DNA of 64,000 nucleotides, taken from positions 2,294,001-2,358,000 of the forward strand of contig NZ_CP038157.1 in NCBI RefSeq assembly GCF_007641235.1. The letters are read 5' to 3'. This document shows positions 57,509 to 64,000 of this stretch, in pieces; position 1 is the stretch's first letter; each line of letters starts with the position of its first letter. Made by a program: the position numbers and the translations under genes. The notes beneath the pieces were generated by a model. It saw only the letters and a program-made list of their open reading frames with translations, was not told the DNA's origin and ran no database searches. The DNA comes from Corynebacterium sanguinis. Its GTDB lineage: Bacteria; Actinomycetota; Actinomycetes; Mycobacteriales; Mycobacteriaceae.

Positions 57509-58093
57509 TTAGTTGGCCTCAATGACGGGGCCGAACTCGCCGGTGGCCTCGTCGAGTGCCCAGCTGATGGTGCCGTTCTCGAACTCCTGGGTCCAGCCCA
57601 TCTCGCCCGGGATCGGGGTCTCAGCTGCGGTCGGGAAACCAACGCTACCCTCGCCCCAGTTCTCATCCGCCCAGGTCTCACCAATCTTGCCCCAGATCGG
57701 AGCGCCACCGGTGTTTTCGTTCCAGGTGATGTAGTGACCGTCAGCGTAGGCTGCAACCCAGCCCTGCTCGGTCTCATCGATGCTCATCGGCTCGCCCCAG
57801 TCGTCGCCGCCGTACTCGGGAGCGGTGAACTTGTCCATGGCCTCTGCCAGGCCGGCCGGAACCATGGCCTGGGTGCCATCGGCGGTAGCAACCGGCACGC
57901 CGTCGGCGACCTCGGTGCCAGCGGTGGTCGCCTCAGCCGGCTCCTGCGTCTCGGTCATGGTGTTGGTCTCGGTCGCGGTTTCTGCAACGGTCGTCGCCGC
58001 GCCCATGTCGCCCTCTTCGTTGGCGCAGGCGACGAGGCCCACCGAGAGAGCACCAGCTGCGGCGATGACACCAAGCTTGCGAGAAATATTCAT
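57509..58093 (-). CDS. LGFP-repeat lipoprotein
   Basis: 194 residues. Lipoprotein signal with cleavage at LVAC (SVGLVACANEE), Thr/Glu-rich linker, then LGFP-like repeats: GAPIWGKIGETWADENWGEG and SVGFPTAAETPI. LGFP modules occur in mycolyltransferases and cell-envelope proteins of corynebacteria. Start ATG 58093 with AAAGGG upstream. Confidence 0.8.
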   Translation of the reverse strand: MNISRKLGVIAAAGALSVGLVACANEEGDMGAATTVAETATETNTMTETQEPAEATTAGTEVADGVPVATADGTQAMVPAGLAEAMDKFTAPEYGGDDWGEPMSIDETEQGWVAAYADGHYITWNENTGGAPIWGKIGETWADENWGEGSVGFPTAAETPIPGEMGWTQEFENGTISWALDEATGEFGPVIEAN

Positions 58094-58149
58094 ATCTAAA
58101 ACCCTTTCCATAGAACGTTGTTTATGCGTACCATTATGCAAACTTTGGG

Positions 58150-58728
58150 TTAACGACGTCCGCGCCTGCCCCCTGTACGGGGGGAGGAGCGCGAGGACCG
58201 CGGCGTCCTCCCCTTCGCCACACCAACGAAATCCTGGATCGGATCGCCGTCCGCCTCCCGCCTCCACACCAGCGCAATGTGCGTCGCATCGCCATCAGCA
58301 TCGCGTACCGCGACCTGCTTCTTCGCAAGCATCTTGAGCAGAGGCTTTGGCGCAAAGGCCACGCCAACGTTGGCCGCAACCACGCGCAGAGACTCTCGCA
58401 GCTCGCTTATCGACGCCCCCTGCGACCAACGAAAATTCTCAATCTCCCCCTCGAGGTCCGCCGGCGTCAGCCGCTCGTCGGCAATCGCGTAGACCGATTC
58501 TTTCGGCACCGCAACCCCGGCCGCCTCGTCGTAGAGCACGACGACGTGGTGGCGGTCGTCGACACGCGCGTCCGGAAGCCGCATCAGCGCGAGGTCGCAC
58601 TCCCCCTGCTCGAGCAGGGCAAACGGGTCATCGTGGCCGATCTCACGCAGACCGTGGTCGGTGCCCTGCCGGTAGCGGGAGAACCATTTTCCCGGCTCGG
58701 TGCCGGTGACGAAACTGAGGCGCAACAT
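58150..58728 (-). CDS. LysR-type substrate-binding domain protein without HTH
   Basis: 192 residues that match only the effector domain of LysR regulators (LALMRLPDARVDDRHHVVVLYDE; GVAVPKESVYAIADERL; GVAFAPKPLLKML), followed by a basic tail. No DNA-binding helix is coded upstream. Such proteins are annotated in several corynebacteria. Role unknown. Divergent from the DUF5997 gene. Confidence 0.75.
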   Translation of the reverse strand: MLRLSFVTGTEPGKWFSRYRQGTDHGLREIGHDDPFALLEQGECDLALMRLPDARVDDRHHVVVLYDEAAGVAVPKESVYAIADERLTPADLEGEIENFRWSQGASISELRESLRVVAANVGVAFAPKPLLKMLAKKQVAVRDADGDATHIALVWRREADGDPIQDFVGVAKGRTPRSSRSSPRTGGRRGRR

Positions 58729-58751
58729 GCCAAAATGCTACCGTCGAACCC

Positions 58752-59096
58752 ATGACTGACTCGACTAAACCCTCCGGCACGGCGATGAAGCCCGCAACCG
58801 CCGCCGCGAAACTGGGCATCTACCTCCCCGCCACCCCGGACGAGTTCCGCGAGGGCGCGATCACCCACGCGCGCCTGCGCGAGCTGCAGGCCAATCCTCC
58901 CGAGTGGCTGACGGAGCTACGCCTGAACGGACCCCATCCCCGCCCCGAAGTGGCGCGCAAGCTCGGGATCAGCATCACCGCCTTGAAGAAGAACGGCATG
59001 GATTCCCCCCTGACCACCGAGCAGATCAGCGCCCTGCTCAAAGATCAGCCCGAGTGGCTGCGGGCCGCTCGCGCGACCCATGCCGCCGAGCGCTAG
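58752..59096 (+). CDS. DUF5997 protein
   Basis: 114 residues: [20 protein letters not shown] and [17 protein letters not shown], the DUF5997 family, with a helix-turn-helix-like middle ([18 protein letters not shown]). Commonly paired with the LysR substrate-binding-like gene. The end overlaps glyA by 4 bases. Confidence 0.8.
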   Translation: MTDSTKPSGTAMKPATAAAKLGIYLPATPDEFREGAITHARLRELQANPPEWLTELRLNGPHPRPEVARKLGISITALKKNGMDSPLTTEQISALLKDQPEWLRAARATHAAER

Positions 59097-60385
59097 ATCA
59101 TCTTCCAGCTTTCCAGCTCCGGGTAGAGCGGGTACTTCTCGGCGAGAGCATCCACGCGGGCGTGCAGCGCTTCGCGGTCCGCAGAATCGCCCATGATCAG
59201 GGTCTCCGCGATGATCTCGGCGACCTCGGTAAAGTCCTCGTCGCCGAAGCCGCGGGTCGCAAGCGCGGAGGTTCCGATGCGCAGACCGGAGGTGACCTTC
59301 GGCGGGCGCGGGTCGAACGGCACTGCGTTGCGGTTGACGGTGATGCCCACGGAGTGGAGCAGGTCCTCGGCTTGCTGGCCATCCATGTCGGAGTTGCGCA
59401 GATCAACGAGGACGAGGTGGACGTCGGTGCCGCCGGAGACGACGTCGACGCCGGCAACCTTGGCGTCGTCACGCGTGAGCCTCTCGGCGAGGATGTGCGC
59501 GCCGTTCAGCGTGCGCTGCTGGCGGTCCTTGAACTCGGGCGTGCCGGCGATCTTGAACGCCGTCGCCTTCGCGGCGACCGCGTGCATCAGGGGACCGCCC
59601 TGCTGGCCGGGGAACACTGCGGAGTTGAGCTTCTTGTGCAGCTCGAGGTCGTTGGTGAGGATGAACCCGGAGCGCGGGCCGCCGAGTGTCTTGTGCACCG
59701 TGGATGACACGACGTGGGCGTGCGGCACGGGAGAGGGGTGCAGGCCCGCGGCGACGAGGCCCGCGAAGTGCGCCATGTCGACCCACAGGTACGCGCCGAC
59801 CTCGTCGGCAATCGAGCGGAACTCTGCGAAATCCTGCTGGCGCGGGTATGCCGACCAGCCAGCGATGAGCACCTTCGGCTTGACCTCGCGCGCCTGCTCG
59901 CGCAGCTTCGCCATATCAATCTGGTGGGTGTCAGGCTCCACCTGGTAGGCGGCGACGTTGTACAGACGGCCGGAGAAGTTGATCTTCATTCCGTGAGTGA
60001 GGTGACCCCCGTGGGCGAGGTCTAGGCCCAGAATCGTGTCGCCCGGCTCCGCCAGCGCCATGAGCACGGCGGCGTTGGCCTGCGCGCCGGAGTGGGGCTG
60101 CACGTTGGCGTACTGCGCGCCGAATACTTCCTTCGCGCGGTCGCGGGCGAGGTCCTCGACGACGTCGACGAACTCGCAGCCGCCGTAGTAGCGGCGCCCC
60201 GGGTAGCCCTCGGCGTACTTGTTGGTCAGCACGGAACCCTGCGCCTGCAGCACAGCGCGCGGCACGAAGTTCTCAGACGCGATCATTTCCAGCGTGTGCC
60301 GCTGGCGCCCGAGCTCATTGACAATGGCCTCATGGACTTCGGGGTCCAGTGAGGAGAGATCCTGGTAGCGGAGGTCTTCAGACAC
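59093..60385 (-). CDS. glyA: serine hydroxymethyltransferase
   Basis: 430 residues, PLP enzyme converting serine and tetrahydrofolate to glycine and methylene-THF. PLP lysine in [14 protein letters not shown]; conserved start [18 protein letters not shown]. Divergent from coaA. Confidence 0.96.
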   Translation of the reverse strand: MSEDLRYQDLSSLDPEVHEAIVNELGRQRHTLEMIASENFVPRAVLQAQGSVLTNKYAEGYPGRRYYGGCEFVDVVEDLARDRAKEVFGAQYANVQPHSGAQANAAVLMALAEPGDTILGLDLAHGGHLTHGMKINFSGRLYNVAAYQVEPDTHQIDMAKLREQAREVKPKVLIAGWSAYPRQQDFAEFRSIADEVGAYLWVDMAHFAGLVAAGLHPSPVPHAHVVSSTVHKTLGGPRSGFILTNDLELHKKLNSAVFPGQQGGPLMHAVAAKATAFKIAGTPEFKDRQQRTLNGAHILAERLTRDDAKVAGVDVVSGGTDVHLVLVDLRNSDMDGQQAEDLLHSVGITVNRNAVPFDPRPPKVTSGLRIGTSALATRGFGDEDFTEVAEIIAETLIMGDSADREALHARVDALAEKYPLYPELESWKMI

Positions 60386-60465
60386 GGTTTCACGGGTCCT
60401 TTCGTATCGGGGGGCTGACCGCTAAAGACAGCCATTTTCAGCCAGTATAGGCACCAAATGCCACA

Positions 60466-61407
60466 ATGGTGGCCATGTCGCGTCCCGCTGATTCCAGCCC
60501 CTCAAGCCCGTACGTGGACTTCCGCCGCGAGGATTGGAGCCGCCGCCGCGCGGCCATGCCCCAGGTGCTAACGGAAGACGAGCTTGCCCAGCTCTCCGGC
60601 ATCGGCGAAAACATCGACCTGCACGAGGTGGCGGACATCTACCTGCCCATCTCGCGCCTCATCCACCTGCGCGTCGAGGCCGCGCAACGGCTCAACGCGG
60701 CCAGCGCGATGTTCTTAGGCGAGTCGATGCGGGTGCCCTACATCATCGGGGTTGCCGGCTCGGTGGCCGTGGGCAAGTCCACCACCGCTCGCCTTTTACA
60801 GGTGCTGCTACAGCGCTGGGAGTCCCACCCCCGGGTCGACCTCGTGACCACCGACGGATTCCTCTACCCCACAAAGACACTGCGCGAACGCGGCCTTCTG
60901 CAGCGCAAGGGGTTCCCGGAATCCTACGACCGCCGCAACCTCATGCGCTTTGTCACCGATGTCAAGTCCGGAGCCCCCGCGGTGGAAGCACCTGTGTACT
61001 CGCACAAGCTCTACGACATCATCCCCGGCGAGCACCAGCTTGTGGACAGGCCCGACATCCTCATCCTCGAGGGCCTCAACGTCTTGCAGACCGGCCCGAC
61101 CCTGATGATCTCGGACCTGTTCGACTTCTCCGTCTACGTTGACGCCAAAACCGAGCACATCGAGCGCTGGTACATCGACCGCTTCCTTCAGCTGCGCACG
61201 ACAGCCTTCCGCGAGCCTGGCGCTCACTTCGCACGATTCGCCGAGCTTGACGACGCCTCCGCGACGCGCGAGGCCCGCGAAATCTGGCAGTCGATCAACC
61301 TCCCGAACCTCGTGGAAAACATCCTGCCCACCCGCGTGCGCGCTTCGCTCGTGCTGGGTAAGGGCTCCGATCACTCCGTACAGCGCGTTCGTATGCGCAA
61401 GATGTAG
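60466..61407 (+). CDS. coaA: type I pantothenate kinase
   Basis: 313 residues. P-loop [26 protein letters not shown] and ILEGLNVLQ are CoaA motifs. First committed step of coenzyme A synthesis. ATG 60466 or 60475. Convergent, directly abutting the isoprenyl transferase stop. Confidence 0.95.
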   Translation: MVAMSRPADSSPSSPYVDFRREDWSRRRAAMPQVLTEDELAQLSGIGENIDLHEVADIYLPISRLIHLRVEAAQRLNAASAMFLGESMRVPYIIGVAGSVAVGKSTTARLLQVLLQRWESHPRVDLVTTDGFLYPTKTLRERGLLQRKGFPESYDRRNLMRFVTDVKSGAPAVEAPVYSHKLYDIIPGEHQLVDRPDILILEGLNVLQTGPTLMISDLFDFSVYVDAKTEHIERWYIDRFLQLRTTAFREPGAHFARFAELDDASATREAREIWQSINLPNLVENILPTRVRASLVLGKGSDHSVQRVRMRKM

Positions 61408-62178
61408 CTACTTGCCAAAGCGGCGCGAGCGCTGCGAGTAGTCGCGCAGCGCGCGCAGGAAGTCGATCTTGCGAAATGCCGGCCAGTAGGTGTCGGTAAA
61501 CCAGATCTCCGAGTACGCCGCCTGCCAGAGCAGGAACCCGCTCAGGCGCTGCTCGCCGGAGGTGCGGATCACCAAATCCGGGTCCGGCTGGCCGGAAGTG
61601 TAGAGGTTTTCCCCGATCGAGTCGACGGTGACGCGGCTCGCCAAACCTTCGGCAGCGGTTCCGGAGGCGAGCTCGTCGCCAAGCAATGTGCGCACGGCGT
61701 CGACGATCTCTTGGCGCCCGCCGTAGCCGACCGCGATGTTGACGCTGAGCCCACGCTTCGCGCTTGTCGCCGCGGCCGAGCGCTGCATCCGCTCCGCTAC
61801 CTCCGGGGGCAGAAGCTCAAGGTGGCCGACAAGCTTGATGCGGCACGAGTAATCCTCCGCCGCCAAGTCCGCGACGACGTCGGAGATGATGTCGAAAAGC
61901 AGCTCAACCTCTTCGGTCGTGCGCTGCAGGTTTTCGGTGGACAGCAGGTAGATGGTGACAACATCGATGTCCATCTCGGCCGACCAGCGCACCAGCTCGC
62001 CGATCTTCGCTGCGCCGGCGCGGTGGCCGTGGGAGACGTCGGTGTAACCGACCTGTCGCGCCCAGCGCCGGTTGCCGTCGGCCATCACCGCGATGTGCCG
62101 CGGGCGCTTCTTGCCACGCAGGTCACGCCTCAACCGCGCCTCGTAGAGGCGGTAGAGGATTCTCGACAGCACAGTCAC
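61408..62178 (-). CDS. uppS: cis-isoprenyl diphosphate synthase, Rv1086 type
   Basis: 256 residues. Catalytic Asp in HIAVMADGNRRWARQVGY, and LVIRTSGEQRLSGFLLWQAAYSE. The position near coaA, glyA and mca matches M. tuberculosis Rv1086, a Z-farnesyl diphosphate synthase feeding decaprenyl phosphate synthesis. The exact chain length cannot be told from sequence. Confidence 0.9.
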   Translation of the reverse strand: MTVLSRILYRLYEARLRRDLRGKKRPRHIAVMADGNRRWARQVGYTDVSHGHRAGAAKIGELVRWSAEMDIDVVTIYLLSTENLQRTTEEVELLFDIISDVVADLAAEDYSCRIKLVGHLELLPPEVAERMQRSAAATSAKRGLSVNIAVGYGGRQEIVDAVRTLLGDELASGTAAEGLASRVTVDSIGENLYTSGQPDPDLVIRTSGEQRLSGFLLWQAAYSEIWFTDTYWPAFRKIDFLRALRDYSQRSRRFGK

Positions 62179-62201
62179 GATTCCACCCTACAGCCGAGCG
62201 G

Positions 62202-62498
62202 TTAGATAAAGCGCTGACGACGACGGTCGAGCACGCCCGCCTCGGCCATGGCCGCGTCAATTGCCTCCTGGTCGAAAGGGTCGATACCGTGCTGCTCCGC
62301 AAACAGCCGACGCCGGTTAAAGCGCGACAGCCTGCGGTGGAAGGCGAAGCCGAGACTCAAGATCACCACCGCGAGGGCGACGACGATGAGCATGCCGATC
62401 GGCGAGGCCTTGCCGAACTCCGGCCCAACCGGGGTCTCCGGCGGAGCCTGCGCGAGGATCCAGCCCGAGGCGTTGGTTAGCGCGGCGGTACCGATCAT
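62202..62498 (-). CDS. small membrane protein next to mca
   Basis: 98 residues, one membrane helix (IGMLIVVALAVVILSLGFAF) followed by a basic, cytoplasmic tail with DPFDQEAIDAAMAEAG. Corresponds in position to Rv1083. Overlaps mca by 4 bases. Confidence 0.75.
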   Translation of the reverse strand: MIGTAALTNASGWILAQAPPETPVGPEFGKASPIGMLIVVALAVVILSLGFAFHRRLSRFNRRRLFAEQHGIDPFDQEAIDAAMAEAGVLDRRRQRFI

Positions 62499-63367
62499 TG
62501 CTTATCCTCCGTCTCGCTGATGCCCGCGAACAAGTCGTCCTCAGGTAGGTGCGTGGACACGCGGGTCTTGGCCAGCTCGAACTCCTCGGTCGGCCAGACC
62601 GCCTGCTGGTCCTCGACCGGGCTGGCAAGGAACGCGCCGGCGGGATCGATCTGCGTGGCGTGGGCGGTCAGCGCCTCGGCGCGGTGGCCAAAGTACTCAC
62701 CGCACTCAATGCGAGTGGTGACACGGCTCATCACGTCCGCCTCGTTTTCCTTCCACCGCTTGATCATGTAACCGTAGGGGCTCTTGGCGCCCTGCTCGAT
62801 CAGGCGGTCGTGGAGCAGCTGCATCCGCTGCAGGATAAAGCCGTGTGTGTAGTACAGCTTTAGCGGCGTCCACGGCTCACCGGCCTCGGGCGCGAACCCC
62901 GGGTCGCCCGCCTTCTCCCACGCCTCCATGGAAATCTCGTGCACCTTGAGGTGATCCGGGTGCGGGTAGCCACCGTTCTCGTCGTAGGTGATAATCACGT
63001 GCGGCTTGAACTCGCGGATGACCTTAACCAAAGACGTGGTCGCCTCGGTGGTGTCCGCGAGCGCGAAGCAGCCCTCGGGCAAGGGCGGCAGGGGGTCGCC
63101 TTGGGGCAGACCGGAATCCTCGTAGCCCATCCACTCGTGCTCCACACCCAGCGCAGCCGCGGCGCGGGCCATTTCCTCACGGCGCACATCCATGATGTTC
63201 TCGAGCACGCCGGGGCGATTCATCGCTGGGTTCAAAATGTCGCCGCGCTTGCCGTCCGTGCAGGTTACAACCTTGACGCGGTGCCCCTCGGAGGCGTAGC
63301 GCGCCATCGTCGCTGCCCCCTTCGACGACTCGTCATCTGGGTGGGCGTGAACTGCCAAAAGGCGCAT
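62495..63367 (-). CDS. mca: mycothiol S-conjugate amidase
   Basis: 290 residues. Zinc motifs AHPDDE near residue 7 and YPHPDHLKVHE about residue 140 of the PIG-L family. Cleaves mycothiol-toxin adducts to mercapturic acids. Presence implies a mycothiol-using actinobacterium. Start ATG 63367. Confidence 0.93.
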   Translation of the reverse strand: MRLLAVHAHPDDESSKGAATMARYASEGHRVKVVTCTDGKRGDILNPAMNRPGVLENIMDVRREEMARAAAALGVEHEWMGYEDSGLPQGDPLPPLPEGCFALADTTEATTSLVKVIREFKPHVIITYDENGGYPHPDHLKVHEISMEAWEKAGDPGFAPEAGEPWTPLKLYYTHGFILQRMQLLHDRLIEQGAKSPYGYMIKRWKENEADVMSRVTTRIECGEYFGHRAEALTAHATQIDPAGAFLASPVEDQQAVWPTEEFELAKTRVSTHLPEDDLFAGISETEDKQ

Positions 63368-63474
63368 GCAGCATCTCCAGCCGTCGTAGGTTAAGTTACT
63401 AAGTATTAAGTATTAGGCCATCTTAGTACTATTGATGCAAAAGTCATTACTGCCACTAGCGAGGATGCCCCACT

Positions 63475-63954
63475 GTGCCCGATACCGACCTTGCCCGCCC
63501 GACAAGCCGCTACGGCGACCAGGATTCCGCGAGGGCGCCCCGCGGGATCGGCGGCAAAGTGTTGGCTATCGCGGCGTTGCTCATGGTGGCGCTCGTAATC
63601 GCGGCGGCGGCGCGTAACTACCTGCAGCGCCAAGCAGTGCCCGTCACCGCAAGCTTTATCACCCAGGAAGCTGTCGACGACGCCACCACCCGGCTGTGGA
63701 TCGACGTCACCCGCCGCGACCCGTCCATCGACTCGTACTGCATCGTCACCGCGGTCAACTACGACTTCGCTGAGGTGGGGCGCAGAGAAGTCATCATCCC
63801 CGCAGGTGGCGACGAGCTCATCCACGTCGGCGTCGACCTTCCTGTGCGCGAGCCCGCCGTGTCCGGGCGTGTCTACGGCTGCTCGGAAAACATCCCCTTC
63901 TACATGGACACATCCAGGACCTACACTGCGGCTTATCCCACGCCCGCGCCGTGA
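63475..63954 (+). CDS. DUF4307 membrane-anchored protein
   Basis: 159 residues. One N-terminal membrane helix (VLAIAALLMVALVIAAAA), extracellular domain with two cysteines (SYCIVTAVNYDFAEVGRREV; VYGCSENIPF). DUF4307, equivalent of Rv1081c. GTG 63475 start. Confidence 0.85.
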   Translation: MPDTDLARPTSRYGDQDSARAPRGIGGKVLAIAALLMVALVIAAAARNYLQRQAVPVTASFITQEAVDDATTRLWIDVTRRDPSIDSYCIVTAVNYDFAEVGRREVIIPAGGDELIHVGVDLPVREPAVSGRVYGCSENIPFYMDTSRTYTAAYPTPAP

Positions 63955-64000
63955 TAGAATTCGGCCCAGTATTAGCATGTAACGGAAGGTTTATATATGG
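63955..64000 (+). promoter_or_regulatory. promoter, ribosome site and start codon of a gene running off the edge, probably greA
   Basis: TAGAAT at 63955-63960 is a -10 box, GGAAGG at 63984-63989 a ribosome site and ATG 63997 the start. Only one codon is visible. In the syntenic mycobacterial block the gene after DUF4307 is greA. Confidence 0.65.

Noticed and set aside
63406..63978. Leftward 190-codon frame opposite DUF4307
   Set aside because: Antisense shadow; the forward frame has a membrane anchor and family motifs.

Overview
The window looks like a chromosomal segment of a mycolic-acid actinobacterium, most likely a Corynebacterium. Coding density and GC are high. A mycothiol conjugate amidase (mca) and many actinobacterial DUF families (DUF4442, DUF3072, DUF4245, DUF4307, DUF6542, DUF5997) are present. 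The right third follows the Mycobacterium tuberculosis Rv1112-to-Rv1080c block: ychF, ispH, xseA, xseB, DUF4245, glpX, fum, glyA, coaA, short isoprenyl transferase, mca, DUF4307, greA.

Layout. (1) 1-5384 is left core: the divergent end-joining pair ligD/ku, small DUF genes and a lipase-like hydrolase. (2) 5417-44820 is about 39 kb of accessory DNA between the lipase gene and ychF. It is divided by five copies of a 24-bp sequence, all in one orientation, that reads on the minus strand as ...V(E/D)FKFNV-stop, the expected C-terminus of YchF. I read these as displaced 3' ends of ychF left by successive integrations. Segment A (5417-15150) carries cmtR-ctpG, an ArsO-like monooxygenase and an AAA/VWA chaperone pair. 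Segment B (15151-18328) carries a FUSC remnant, a coiled-coil gene, a frameshifted arfB and higBA. Segment C (18329-19736) carries a TIGR02391 gene and a VOC gene. Segment D (19737-27290) carries an LLM pseudogene, a mercury-resistance and mobilization fragment, and a second, reciprocally decayed copy of the coiled-coil/arfB module. Segment E (27291-44820) is an apparently complete integrated element. (3) 44774-64000 is right core, from ychF to the start of greA.

Segment E is the main find. It has attL- and attR-like ends with near-perfect inverted terminal arms. From left to right it has a promoter-driven structured non-coding region with tandem pseudoknots and a kissing-loop candidate, an excisionase-like HTH gene, a 1027-residue family B DNA polymerase with proofreading motifs and a KTREG motif before motif A, and a DCL-family protein. 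Then come MobC, a relaxase and an overlapping MobB-like membrane gene, ArdA antirestriction, a large serine recombinase, a HEPN-like gene and a complete type I restriction-modification operon. Integration replaced the YchF C-terminus, and the new ychF stop overlaps the hsdM start as ATGA, so the host ychF transcript probably drives hsdMSR. The element resembles pipolins (mobile elements coding for primer-independent PolB), but that assignment is inference.

Core genes outside the array are ordinary. No tRNA, rRNA, CRISPR array or intact insertion sequence was seen.
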